NCBI GenBank assembly: GCA_018398765.1
Contig: JAHBMJ010001220.1
Coordinates: forward strand, 6,405-31,404
DNA: 25,000 bases
Source of the DNA: Chromera velia
Lineage: Eukaryota; Sar; Chromeraceae
Direction of reading: 5' to 3'
Under the pieces are notes generated by a model. That model was given only the letters and a program-made list of their open reading frames with translations, ran no database searches and was not told the DNA's origin. Positions 1 through 10,521 of the stretch are shown here, piece by piece (positions within the stretch are counted from its first letter, which is position 1; each line of letters begins with the position of its first letter). Position numbers and translations under genes: made by a program.

Positions 1-63
<63 letters not shown>
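1..63. repeat. (CA)n microsatellite
   Basis: Almost pure CA dinucleotide run with one interruption (cata). By the gene model it lies inside an intron or the unfinished 3' part of the minus-strand RPF1 gene. Confidence 0.95.
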
Positions 64-65
<2 letters not shown>

Positions 66-402
66 CCTCAATCACAGAGGGGGGAGAGAAAGAGAGGGAG
101 AGAGAGAGGAAGAGAAAAAGCTGAAGGAACAAAAGGCAGCACAGAAAAAACCCATGCGGTGAGAGCGAGACTTCCCATGGCTGTCTCCTCAATGAGCATG
201 TCGTGTGTTACGGCAGGTTTGTCTGGACGCTGTTTGGTGTGGGAGACATCAGTAAAGAAGAGAGAAGAGAAGCCCTGACGGAACCCCCCAGTCAATTTGG
301 ACCTTGTTTTTAGCCTCCTTCTCCGACTCCTTTCTCTTTCTCTCGATGTCCCCCCCCTCCCTATGACATACCATCTGAGAGAAGACAGGCAGACAGACTG
401 AC
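1..402 (-). other. RPF1: Intron of RPF1, incomplete at the window edge
   Basis: Downstream of the last visible RPF1 exon I searched the minus strand for the end of the Brix domain (the conserved HNQRDFIFF-type segment) and did not find it. The stretch starts with a GTCAGT donor at 402 and holds pyrimidine-rich low-complexity sequence and the CA microsatellite. I read it as intron, with the last coding exon or exons beyond base 1. A short open frame at 68-295 on the minus strand has no Brix similarity that I can see. Confidence 0.55.
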
Positions 403-2028
403 TTGTGGAAACAGAGCCGCGAGTTGCCGTCCGATGCGGTGACCCAGTCTGGTGTCAAAGTTGTTCAAGACAAGCTCGGGGTCGTGGTCCGTGAGTTTGG
501 CTCCTCCCTTGATGTCCTCTGCTAGTTGGAGACTGGTGATGCGAAAGTAAGAGGTGGGGCCTTCTGGCAGGTGGGATATGTACATGCCGTGTATCTTCTT
601 TTTCTTCTCGATGAAGACCACCAAGTCAGTGAAGTTCTTGTTCGTTGCGTACTTGACTATCTTCTTCAGAGGGTAATCTCCTCTCTGCATGCACGGACGC
701 GCTCATGGTTGAAAGAACAATTTCCTTCTTCATGTTCTTGAGTGTGTGCATGGGCTTTCTTTCAAGATGGTCATGTGTTTCTTCTCCATCCGGCCGAATC
801 AGTCAGAGAAATCTCAGTGCAATACGTGGGAAAGAAGGAATTCAGAGGGCGAAATGCACGAGTGGGGAGATTGGTTCGAATCCCCTTCTGCTTATTGCAG
901 ATTAGGACACAATGATTGAACGCAAAGAAACGAAGACTCACAAATGGACAGGCAGGTAGGCAGGCAGGCCGGCAAAGACAGGAACACACAACGGCAGACA
1001 TGCAGATCGATAGATATGCGCACACAACTGTTCATGAAATTACGAAGGTGCCAGGCTGGCTGGTCATCATGCAAAGGGACCAGGAGGTCTCTGGAGAGAT
1101 CACGAAGAAAGTGAGTGAAAGAAGAAGAGGCAGACCAAATGCAAAATAATCAGAGGATTGGAGGGACAGAGAAAATCTGCGCCTGCACATCAAACGAGAG
1201 AGGGGGGGACAGAATTCCCCTGAAGAGAATCGAAGGAGGGGACAAAATTCCCCGAGAGAGAAACAGTAACGCTCCTCTTTTGCCGAACCTGCCTTGTCTT
1301 TTTGTGTGCGTTCTTTGCATTCCTCTTATCTGTGCAAGAAGGCAACTCCAAAAAACTGTTTTTTCCACTTTCTAGGAAAAGGAAATCCAGCTAGCTAGTC
1401 TGCTGACAGACCTTGTAGTAATGTGCGTTGGGCATGATGAGGACAAACTCTTTCAAGAAGGGTTCCATCTTCTCTGACGGGTTCCTGGAGAATGTCATGC
1501 ATCAGGCAGGCAGGCAGGAAAGAGGGGGAAGGGAAAGACGGACCATGTGGATGGATGTATTGGGGTTCTTCTTGGGGTCCCTTTTTCTCTTCTCACTACG
1601 GTTCCTTCAGATTCAGGGAGACGAAGATCTTTGCAGAACACGAGGATCACATATAAACGATAATTCTCTTCTTCGATCACCAGCATGTGCCGCCCAAGAA
1701 GAAGCTCCAATTCAAACTGGATTCCACCCTTTGTCAACACCCACCAAAAGTCAACACCCCTTCGCCGTGTGACCCACCCCGGGGCCTGAGAACCCCCTTT
1801 CTCTAGCATGGTCGCATCAAGTCACACATACGACCCCCACATTTCTACTGCTTGCTTCATACCCTTAGCCCCCCCGTTATTCCCCCCATGCAGGCCCATT
1901 GACGTACTTGCATGTTGTGACCATGAGTTTCGGTGTGGTCTCCCCCCGAAAGAATGCAGAGAACTCATCAACCGCGTCCTCCCCTGCCACCTCCTCGTCT
2001 CCCTCCACGACTGCATGCTCTCACAGAC

Positions 2029-2059
<31 letters not shown>

Positions 2060-2414
2060 CAATCAGACAAGACCTTGGCATTTCTTTCGAATAAGTAGAC
2101 TCAGGAGAGAAACCATTCGTGGAAAACGTGAAAAAGAGACCCAGGGAGGCAGATGGTCAAACTCACAAAAGTCCACGGATGCGAATCATGTGCATATGGT
2201 AACTACAGCGACGGGAGGACGACCTCAGAAGAATCTGCCAGTGCCCCCGAAAATTAGAAAGAAGCCCAAACGAAATTTCCTCCCTCCATTTGTTTGTTTG
2301 TCGGAATGACAACGTACCCACCCATGGAGTCGTCTGTGCGCCTCATCGACTCAATCGTTCGTGGAGCTTGTCTCTCTACCTGCATGCGATAGAGAGCGAG
2401 CGAGCGAGCGAGCG

Positions 2415-2467
<53 letters not shown>

Positions 2468-3054
2468 CAGGAGGATGAGGACATGGTGTGGTACACGCAA
2501 GGGGGGAAGGCAGGTGGTGTGGCAACCAGACAGACGGGCGGAATGCGTTTGATTTCTTTCCTCGGCTTCTTTCCTCTGCACTTTCTGAGAGTAAACGGGA
2601 AATTCGAATGGACGGTAAGGAAGGCCCCCTCTTAGCCTGTCTGCTTTCAAAAAGGAAGTCTGGGAACAGCTGACCTTCTCGCCTCTTGCTTCTGCCTCCT
2701 TTCGTGCCTTTCGTGCTTCTCTCTTTTCCTTCTTCGCCTCTTCCTTCTGCTTCCTCGACACTCGAGATCTGATGTCCTTGTTCTTGATGTCATTTGCCTC
2801 TCTCACAGCTTTCTTCTTTCCTGCAAACAAAAATCCCCCCAGAAAAAATAAACAGAGGGGGTCGGAAACTCGGGATGGCAGAGGGCAGGTAGTAGTGGAG
2901 AGACGTGAAGAGACGCAGAGCAAAAGATGCCAATTGTAGGCGGTTGCCCTCTCATGCAATTGTCTTGACACGTACCGCTGTCTTTCTTTACTGCCTTTGA
3001 ATCACCCTTTCTCTCTCCACCGCCTTTCCCCCCCTTTTGACCCCCCTTCACCAT
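403..3054 (-). CDS. RPF1: Ribosome production factor 1 (Brix domain), 3' end missing
   Basis: Six exons in coding order: 3054-2976, 2820-2675, 2379-2322, 2010-1908, 1484-1412, 684-403. They give 247 residues in one continuous frame. RPF1 acts in the nucleolus in assembly of the large ribosomal subunit and processing of its pre-rRNA (family knowledge). Residues 1-26 are Gly/Lys-rich. Residues 27-75 form the Lys/Arg/Glu-rich helical stretch usual before the Brix domain (RSRVSRKQKEEAKKEKREAR). Then come TIESMRRTDDS, the acidic DEEVAGEDAVDEF, and the Brix start TTPKLMVTTCK. Exon 6 carries NFTDLVVFIE, HLPEGPTSYFRI and LNNFDTRLGHRIGR, the family signatures. The domain's end is missing because the gene runs off the left edge. 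Exon 1 starts at the ATG at 3054. The gene is head-to-head with the membrane-protein gene at 3694. Introns 2 and 3 carry GA and GACA microsatellites. Confidence 0.93.
945..972. repeat. (CAGG)n short tandem repeat
   Basis: Interrupted run of the tetramer caggcagg within the long RPF1 intron 685-1411. Short runs of the same tetramer recur at 1504-1518 and 15813-15834. Confidence 0.7.
2026..2060. repeat. (GA)n then (GACA)n microsatellite
   Basis: A GA dinucleotide run passes into GACA repeats. It lies in the RPF1 intron just upstream of exon 4 (2010-1908), so in the transcript it is a CU-rich tract near the acceptor. Confidence 0.85.
2391..2465. repeat. (GCGA)n and (GA)n compound microsatellite
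   Basis: About 20 bases of GCGA tetramers are followed by more than 40 bases of pure GA. It lies in the RPF1 intron before exon 3 and makes a long pyrimidine tract in the transcript, close to the acceptor at 2380. Confidence 0.95.
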
Positions 3055-3341
3055 CTTTACGGGGAGGTGTGAAAATTGCAAGTCAGGTCAGGTAAGTTCG
3101 GCGTCTCTCAACGTCTCGTCCCAACAGGCAGGCAGGAAAGGCCTCAATTAACAACCTGGGCGTGCTAAATAGAATGGCTCTACCTCGTCTAAGGCAAACA
3201 ATCAGCCAGCAGGATTTCACTCAGTGAGAACGTGCACCCACGGTCACACACGTACATGCACCCAAAGCAGGGAGATGAAGGATTGTTCGGAAGGGATCCG
3301 ATTTTGCGTCCATCCGATTTTCTGCGTGTGCATGGTGTTTC

Positions 3342-3366
3342 GCGGCGGCGGCGGCGGCGGCGGCGC
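3342..3366. repeat. (CGG)n trinucleotide run in GC-rich patch
   Basis: About seven CGG units followed by a GC-rich stretch, in the middle of the divergent intergenic region. It may be part of a 5' leader. Confidence 0.9.
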
Positions 3367-3444
3367 CCGGCCGCGCGGGGGAAATGTTTTCTCTTAATTC
3401 TCTGCATGAGATCGAAGTTCATGCAGACTCTCAGCTGATAGAAT

Positions 3445-3466
3445 ATCTCTGATCCATCTCTGATCC
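3445..3466. repeat. 11-bp tandem duplication
   Basis: The 11-mer atctctgatcc occurs twice without a gap in the divergent intergenic region. It could be a duplicated protein-binding site or chance. Confidence 0.6.
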
Positions 3467-3693
3467 ATTCTCGACCTCATCGTTTCCACACATCGCTCAT
3501 TCTGACATGTAGAGGAAGTAAAAAGATCACCACAAATCGTGACGATCGTAGAGAAGCACTGTCGTGTGCATGATTGAGAAGTAGACACAGAAGCGTTGTT
3601 GAAAATGATTCCATCAGGACAGAGGATACAACCGAGCAGGTAGAGGTGCTTCGTTTCTTCGTTTGTCTGAATTCGTTTGCTTGAAGAGAAAGG

Positions 3694-6600
3694 ATGCCAA
3701 AGACGCCACCCAAGGACCCCTTTGTGGCGGAGGTCATCGCAGGGCGCATGCTGATGCGCAGTGAGTCGAAAAAGCAACAGCTGGTGCTTCATTGCCGTCT
3801 CTTCTTTCTTTTTCTGGGTGTCTTGGCGGGAGCTGAGGTGAAGCTGAGGGGGCAGGCAGGCAAAGTATCCAGTCCTTCATGAATTGTACACGCTTGTTTC
3901 ATTTCGATTTTCGTTCAATGCACATTTTCTTTCTTTTTGTAACTTTGTGCACCGTGATATATATGCCCTGTGCACGTTTCTTTTCTGCTGCAGATTTGTG
4001 CATTGTGATGTGCCTCTCCACCGGTGCGTTCTGGGCGTTCATGTTTTGTCGGGTGATGGCGGACTCTCTTAACCTGGAGAAGGCTCTGATGGGCACAGGG
4101 GAGGACGCACATGGGGGGACGGAGGGCAAGCCGACGTTGCTGGCTGAGTCCGAGTTCCCAAAGGGACAATCGACTTTGTTGGCGTCTCTTTTGTTTGAAG
4201 GCGGGGAGGGGGAGGCGTCCAGTCAGGGAACACCGTGCTGGCTTCCCTGGCCTTTGCCGTTTGATTTCATCCCTTTGTGTATCACCATAGGAGCGTTTTT
4301 CGCTTCGATAGACCAATTCCTTCAAACACAAACGAGCCCGGCGGGGCGGACGGGGCTCCGTCCAGCATTGATCGCCCCGTCGTTGTTGGCGTGTCTATCT
4401 CTGCTGGCTGTGGTGGTCATGACCGCTCTGAAGTTAAGTGAGGTGATGCCGTTCAAGTTGACCTGGTTGATCGTCTTCTCCCCCGGTTTGTTGGTTCTTT
4501 TGGTCTCTGTGTACGTTCTATGCTTCTTCTTGAGGGGGCTCTATAAGGCGGGCATGATGCTCTTGTGGGGCGTGTTCGCGTTTGGAGTTCTACTGATGGG
4601 GGCAGCGGCTGCCTGCACAGCTCTCAAATTAGTCAGTCGCTCGATCGGCCAGTTGATTCAAGGCCCAGACACGAAGGGGAGGGAATGAGAGGAAGAGTTG
4701 CTGAACCAACGCCTGAACGTACCGATGCAGAGAGAGCATCAGATCGAAGGGTGGATGCATGAAGTGTGATGCGGCAAAATGACAGGCAGGAGAATACAAA
4801 GCACAAAAGGTGAACAAGCCGAAGGACGCATACACACGTACCGGGAGCGGAGGGGGAAAGAAACAGAGATGGGGTGAGATGGGAGGCGAATGAGTAAGTC
4901 CTTAATTCTTCTTGCCGCCCGCCCGCACCCATTTTTCATTGCCCTTCCTTTTCCGACTTCCCTCTGCAGGACCATAAACTCCCTGAGTTCATCAAGTGGT
5001 GGATGCTGGCTGCTGCAGGTCTGCATGTCTGTACAGGGGGTGGGTGGGTGAGGGAGGGAGTGCAAAGCATCTGCTGATGGTTTCTGTGATTGTGTGCATC
5101 TTTCTGATGAAGTGGAATCGAAAGCCCCGTAGCTGATTTTCTCTGTCTAAGATTTCTTCTTGCTCTCTGTATCCGTCGAGAGAGATCACAGACAGAGAGA
5201 TTGTGATAGAGTGAATGAAAGAGGCGACTGACGAGAAGACAGACGGACTGATCAGACAGCCGATGCAGACAGACAGACAAGCAGAGTACGAGACAGAGAG
5301 AGGCAGGCACAAAAACAGACACACAGAGAGAAAGAGAAGCGAAGAAAGTCCAGCAGAATGGCGGACAGAAAGACGAAAAGTATTAAGCGCTTTTCCACCT
5401 TTCTTCTCTGCGCCCGAATTTTCCCGCTCACATTGTGCTCTTTCGTGCAACCTTGTGTTTGTGTCTACGTCTCCCCTTGTGGGTGACATCTTGCTGACTC
5501 TCGCTCTATTGCGCAGCCCAACGTTTCCTTCTTCGCTCTTTTCGCATGCATGATTTTCATACCTCTCCCTCCCCATCTGATTTTCATCTGATGACCCCGG
5601 GACTCCCAATGCAACGATTCCTACGATGTATTCAACTGACCCTTCCTGCCTTCCTGCAGTGCTTTCCTTCAGTCAGCACCCCTCAGAAAAAGATCATGAA
5701 ATGGGGTCACAACCCCCTAGGATATTTGCATGGATTATCAAGTATAAATATAAATGCACAGGTTGCGCATGTTTTTAAAAAAGTTGAATGAAGAATGTGA
5801 CGCGTCAAAGGTTCAAAAAAGCGCATAGAAGAAAGAGAGAGGATAAGATGATCATGCCTGTGGGTGCAGTTGTACAAGGAAGTGCGAAGAAATATGGGTA
5901 CAATTACATTGTTGGATCGATCGGGTTTGAAAAAGGACCGATCTTGTGTTCATGGTCCTCTCTCTTGGCTTTTCTTCTGAGTCTCTGTCCCTCCCACGTG
6001 TCTGGACGGTTTGGTCGCTTCTTTCCTCTCTGGGTTTTTCCGTCAATGTGCGTCGGTGGATGAATTAAGGTGAATCTGTCCATGATCGACTTCGGGGTGC
6101 TCGGATGCGTTGTACAGAGCGGAAATGTCATCAGTCTCATGATAGCAAGTATCGTTTTTTTTCTCTTTTTGGTTGCTCTGCATTTCTCAGCGCGTTTGTG
6201 ATCGACCTAATCTTCATGGTTCTGATCTCAGCTGATTTTGCTTCATGGGATGGAAAGGGAGAGAAAGCGACACACAAAACATTCGTCTGTTTGGATAAAT
6301 ATGGTATGCCTACACAGTGATAATAAAAACACTGCAGGCAAAAGATGTCTATGAAGTCGGACATGTGCAAAATATTTTGCCGTCTTTCGACGCACACATT
6401 CTTGCTTCGTTGCTGTCTCCTTTCTTCTTGTCCTGCTGTTCGATCGTCCCCTCCCATCTGTTCAGTTCTGTCTGCTCTTTCTGACTGCATGGGGGATGCA
6501 GTCGGCGTTGTGTATCTGCTGGCGGTGTTCTCAATGATGGCAGCCCGTGTGTCTCGGAGGGTGAAGAGGAACAAGGAGAAACGAAAGGGAGGGGGCAGAC

Positions 6601-7864
6601 GGGGAGAGAAGGGCACATCGGGAGGGGGGGACCAGGGCTCCACGGGCTCGAAGTGGCCATCGGGGTGGGATTGGTTCTTGACCTTCTGTGATGCCGCATC
6701 GAATCTGGCAGCTGTGGCCTCCATCCAACTGCTTGCTCTTCGGTAAGGGGATGGGAGGGGCTGTTCAGGCAGGAGGGCAGTGGGTGGTAATATCTGCTGT
6801 ACGTATGCGGCCTCCGGTCATCAGTTCCCCGGCCCTCTTTTTGAACCTCTGTTGCATGTCGTCTTATTTTTCTGCCCTGTTCAACGCAGTGTTTGCTCTC
6901 TTTGGTCCGTTTCTCTCTGTCTCTATTTTTCCCTGCATCTCGTCTCTTTATCTACTTGCTGCCTTTGTCTCGTCCTTTTCGGATGGACAACTGTACCGGC
7001 ACGGTGCCCTCTCGGTGGTGTAATCTTTGCAAACTTGTCAGGGGAATGCATTTCCTACTTTCTCTTTCCTCTCTGTCTGCTTCTTTGCAGGGTGGACGGG
7101 GTGTTTGTTCTCTCCTGGTGGATCATCTTCGGGTTGTTCTGGGGATACGAGGGGGCGCAGGTGAGGGAACAGGGGGAGGGGTGGTTCGTCGAGTGTTCTT
7201 TCGTTTTCCTTCCCGACTGTCTCCTGACGGGTGGAATGACCCTGGGTCTCCTCCCATTTTCTTGTCTGTCTCCTTGTCCGTTATCGGGAAGACGTTGGGC
7301 TTCTGTCTTTCCAGTTGTTCTGTCTGATTCTTTTTTGTTTGTCTCGTTTTTTCTTCATGGTGTCTGGGTGTTTCATCCTCCCTTTATCCTTCCCTCGTCC
7401 GTATTTGAAAGGGGGGCGCTCGATGCATTGCCGTCCGTTTTTCTTTCCTGCCTAGCTTCCCCCGAAGTGCATGGTATGGGTCACTGGACGAGAATTGTGA
7501 ATCACAGCCGTCACTCGGTTTGTCTGTTCATTTCGGATGCATGAGGTGTCGCTGCATGGGGGGGGAATCGACTTGAAGTGTACGAATTAATTTAACGTCT
7601 TCTCTTCTTCTGGTTCCTGCATGCATGCAGTTGCTGATCAACCTGTCTGTGAACCTGTTCTATCCTTCCTACCCCTCTAGCCCCGAGGGAGTCAGGGACG
7701 TGTACACAAGGCACTCGGGGGGGGGGAAGAAGCACCTGCTTTCGGCGGGGCCTGACTCGCCTTTAGCGACTGAGGGTGAGAGGGAGAGGCTTCTTGGGGT
7801 GCACAAACAACCGGAAGTTGGGGGGAAGGGGTCGTCCTACGGGGCAGGGGTGGGCTTTGGTTAG
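3694..7864 (+). CDS. TMEM185-like multi-pass membrane protein
   Basis: Six exons: 3694-3760, 3994-4631, 4970-5018, 6466-6742, 7091-7160, 7631-7864, giving about 444 residues with every phase matching. The ATG at 3694 follows an in-frame TGA. Hydrophobic segments occur near residues 23-45, 110-135, 145-175, 182-205 and 210-235, then on through exons 3-6. Three hairpins repeat the pattern [A]LK/RL/VD + loop + Trp-rich helix: TALKLSEVMPFKLTWLIVF, TALKLDHKLPEFIKWWML and LALRVDGVFVLSWWIIFG. The pattern recalls the TMEM185 (FAM11) family, where LKLD precedes W.W..VF.PLW repeats; the molecular role of that family is unknown to me. Two hydrophilic stretches lie between the helices: an acidic Gly-rich loop in exon 2, and a Lys/Arg/Gly-rich loop in exon 4 after AARVSRRVKR. 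The tail from exon 6 is hydrophilic and Gly-rich. The gene is certain enough; the family is a suggestion. The 1.4-kb intron before exon 4 could hide a small exon. Confidence 0.8.
5019..6465 (+). other. Long intron of the membrane-protein gene
   Basis: This runs from the GTCTGC donor at 5019 to a strong pyrimidine tract ending in CTGTTCAG at 6465. It contains CAGA/GACA low-complexity sequence (about 5260-5340). A hydrophobic frame at about 6100-6210 could be an unrecognised exon, but it lacks a good acceptor. No other gene is visible on either strand. Confidence 0.55.
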
Positions 7865-8290
7865 AAATCCAACCACCAAAGATAGATATAAAAATATCCG
7901 ATTGAGGAATCATGATTAGTTCATTCACTTGCCTGGTAGCACTTTCGAACGTGGTTAGCGTAGTGGCTGAAAACCTGCGCTCAAATATGTAGATTGTCAA
8001 ACCTCTCAAAAAATGAGTGTTTTAGTGAATGCTAGAGTGAGTGCTCTGACTGTGCTCATATGAAACAACCGTATAAAAGTGTACTCGAAAAGCATACCAA
8101 AAATTGACATACTATTGTGTACCAGCTAGACTCCTAACACAGGCAGTCTAGGCATGGTACAAGTACCGTATAACATATGTATAGATTACGGTCACGTGAG
8201 ACTGTGAATCAGGAGGCTAGGTCTGATTCCATCGATCTACTGGATAAAACAGTGTTTAGGCTCCCCATATCAAAAGAAAAAAAAAAAGAA

Positions 8291-8311
8291 AATTAGGTTT
8301 AAAACCTAATT
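8291..8311. repeat. Perfect inverted repeat, 10-bp arms
   Basis: The arms aattaggttt and aaacctaatt are separated by a single A. They are flanked by an A-run on the left and a T-run on the right, so a longer imperfect hairpin can form. It may be the end of a miniature transposon or a cruciform-prone site. Confidence 0.85.
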
Positions 8312-8352
8312 AATTTTTTTTTTTTATTATTTTCCAGAACAAGACTTGAATT

Positions 8353-8433
8353 AACAACTGTTGTTTGGAATGTTGCCTAAAGTGTTGCATGGGTGTTGCA
8401 CAATGCACAAGTGTTGTTTAGAAAAAAAAAAAA
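8353..8433. repeat. Small dispersed repeat, copy 1 (TGTTGCACAAGTGTTGTTT family)
   Basis: It starts with aacaactgttgttt, has several spaced gtgttgca words, and ends with cacaagtgttgttt followed by an A-run. It is preceded by a T-run and ttttccag. The same words in similar order recur at 13671-13791. Boundaries are approximate. Confidence 0.6.
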
Positions 8434-8726
8434 GAAAAAAAAAATTAAAAATGAATTTTAGGTAATTAGTAGTAGTGCCAATTACTTTTTTATTTTTTTT
8501 TAATATGGTGTTCAAGAACGCACTGCTGAGCCAAAAATATTTACTGGGATATTGCGGATAGAATAGTCCAAGTTGCAGTAGCTCCCACACTGCCGGGTTG
8601 GGACATGCCGTATATTAACCATAGTATCTGTATGGGGTGTACTAGGGCGATACACAACACGCATCCTTCAAGTTTTCCTTTCTTCTGAAGGGGCAGTATA
8701 AAATTACAGCTAATACCACACCGACC

Positions 8727-10451
8727 TAGGGTTGCAATCGCTACCGGCAATGACCCTTCACTGCCGGCCATTGCCGGTCTGCCGGCAATGGACATTTCTG
8801 ACTTAGTCACTGCAAAAAAAAATTTGGTAAAAAAATGAGTCTCAAAAAAAAAAATTTCGCCTGTGGTTTAAACTCTTTTATAAGCGATCATAGCATTCTT
8901 ACAGCCTCTTGATAAATAGTTTTTTAAAAAAAATATAAAATATAAAAAATATTGACAAAAATATGAAAAAAAATACATTTATTATCTATGTACTCAAACG
9001 TGACAACGTATTGCGGTATCACTGTGTCAGTCTGTCACTTAGCACCTAAAAAAAGAACGAATATCTTGTTTTTATACTTCAATCTGTGCTCGCTCTGCAG
9101 AAGCTGCTTAGTTCACTCTAAGAGGGTTCAAGACTAGTTCAAGAATGAACGACTCAAAGGATGCAGTGGAGATGCCCCCTACCGTCTGGGAGCAGACGGC
9201 TGGTTTTGTCTGCCGCTGTATAATCCCAGTGGAAACCGGGAATAGAGGCATAGTGGGGGCTTTTTTAACGGCCCGAGAAGAACTAGCTGCAGCGCTTATA
9301 CTATAAAACGATACGGGAGCGATAGATGACACCGGAGGTAAGACCTGGATCCTAGGCGCCCCCAATAGCCCTCCGAGTTCCCCGGCCCCCTCTGAGCTCT
9401 CCCTTTCTGAACGACGTACGGAAGACCGACTGCGGTGACGCACCTTTATCCTGTTAGAGTGAGAGCCTTGAGAACTGCTTTTCCTTTTCTCTCTCCCACT
9501 CTGCTTCTCTCATGAAACGCTTTCGTCTTCTGACCCCACAGATGGGTATCTATCCTCCTCCTCATCCTTATTTTCTTAGATAATCTGAATCTTGACATCA
9601 TTTTCATCTCTCTCTCTTACCGCCTCTCCCCCTCCCCTCTCACTTTCTTCTTCTTCTTTATTTTCTTTTTCTTCCATATCCCCTTCTCCTCCGCCTGCCC
9701 CACCCTCCCTAACCACCCTCCCCGTCTTCTTGCTCATCCTCATCCCTACCCTCACCCTCTTCCTCCCCCCCCCTCTCTCCTCGCCCCTCCCCCTGCTCAG
9801 CTTCTTCTTGCCCCCCCCCATTCTCCTCTTCTTCAGCATTGTCTTCTTCAAAAATCTATCCAAGTTTATCATCTAGTTCATCATCGTCCTCCATGCTGTC
9901 CAACATGACCTCAACCGCCCACCGCTCCGGCAGATTAAGAAGAGAACCATTACGGCCACTCACTCGTTTCTCGTCTGCCAACGACTCGCCGCCGGGCCAA
10001 CAGCACTCATCAATTTGACTTATAACATCTGCAAACACACTGCAAAGCAGACTGGCCATAAAACTGTCCCTCTTAATGACTTATTGACTCTTAGATATGG
10101 CCTTAAGCGGGTTGTAGGAGGTATGAAGCACCTCCCTAGACTGTGCTACCTATGATGGCTAGTATGACGGAGTGTCACACACCTCTATGCGCACCTATAA
10201 TCGAACTGCATGTATAAAACCATATACGGACTGTTACAGTGTTTAAACCTATAAACAGACTGTGTACAGTGTACATAGACTAACTCCAACAGATAATATC
10301 ATTGACCCATGTCGGATTTTACTATTGAACTAGCTCTAACTTTCTCTGTCATCGACTACCAGTCGCTCTGCCGGTGGTGACAAGCTTTGCCAGCAATTGC
10401 CATCCTGCCGGCAATCGTTCTTCTCTGCCGTCAAAACAAAAAGTAACCCTA
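8727..10451. mobile_element. hAT-like DNA transposon, degenerate or non-autonomous
   Basis: The 1,725-bp element begins TAGGGTTG and ends AACCCTA, so its termini are inverted copies of TAGGGTT. The 8 bases before it (CACCGACC, 8719-8726) match the 8 bases after it (CACTGACC, 10452-10459) at 7 of 8 positions. That is the 8-bp duplication expected of hAT transposases. Near both ends lie clusters of the palindrome-like word TTGCCGGCAA. Bases 8763-8791 and 10389-10417 match at 23 of 29 positions, resembling hAT subterminal motifs. Terminal T/CAGGGTTG is typical of hAT ends (family knowledge). Inside is a minus-strand frame resembling a transposase C-terminus, broken by a stop. There is no room for an intact transposase, so it is probably not self-mobile. 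Confidence 0.65.
9709..10059 (-). pseudogene. hAT transposase C-terminus-like remnant with acidic tail
   Basis: From the ATG at 10059 there are 67 codons to a TAG at 9858-9856. The same frame then runs on for 48 codons, almost all Glu, Gly, Asp and Gln, to a TAG at 9711-9709. The segment GGESLADEKRVSGRNGSLL followed by PERWAVEVMLD resembles the Ser/Arg-rich start and the R..L..E.ve.L core of the hAT C-terminal dimerisation region. This rests on motif shape only. The acidic tail is encoded by the long pyrimidine tract visible on the plus strand (about 9605-9850). The internal stop and missing N-terminal catalytic part make it a pseudogene. Its position inside terminal inverted repeats supports the assignment. 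It could also be an unrelated low-complexity frame. Confidence 0.35.
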
Positions 10452-10521
10452 CACTGACCAAGGAAGCTGTTGAGCAGACACAGGCAGACGTGTTATGGCT
10501 GCTGTTAGGGAGGCAGACTAG

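Larger units (their letters stand above)
3055..3693. promoter_or_regulatory. Divergent intergenic region, probable shared promoter
   Basis: 639 bases separate the start codon of RPF1 (minus, 3054) from that of the membrane-protein gene (plus, 3694). No credible gene lies between. The region must hold both 5' leaders and probably both promoters. I see no clear TATA box. It contains a CGG run and a tandem 11-mer. The arginine-rich open frame on the minus strand here is only the CGG run translated. Confidence 0.4.
7865..8726. other. AT-rich intergenic sequence left of the hAT-like element
   Basis: After the stop codon at 7864 the base composition shifts sharply to AT-rich sequence with many A- and T-runs. 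I find no credible gene. It contains a palindrome at 8291-8311, one copy of a small repeat at 8353-8433, and a second hairpin near 8469-8488 (taggtaatt / aattact). Confidence 0.6.

Noticed and set aside
850-900. tRNA-like T-arm: ggttcgaatcc matches the B-box consensus.
   Set aside because: The bases around it do not form a five-pair T-stem, and no A-box, anticodon arm or acceptor stem is present upstream. It lies in an RPF1 intron and is probably chance.
6064-6320. Hydrophobic segment that might be another transmembrane exon of the TMEM185-like gene.
   Set aside because: No GCAG-type acceptor precedes it, and the flanking exons already join in phase without it. I leave it as a possibility only.
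6780-7544. Plus-strand open frame of 254 codons, rich in Phe, Leu, Ser and Cys.
   Set aside because: It runs through an intron, exon 5 and the next intron of the membrane-protein gene in a different frame. The hydrophobicity comes from pyrimidine-rich intron sequence.
7950-8220. A-box-like tagcgtagtgg at about 7957 and B-box-like ggtctgattcc at about 8220, as in a tRNA-derived SINE.
   Set aside because: The two boxes are about 260 bases apart and no cloverleaf can be drawn between them.
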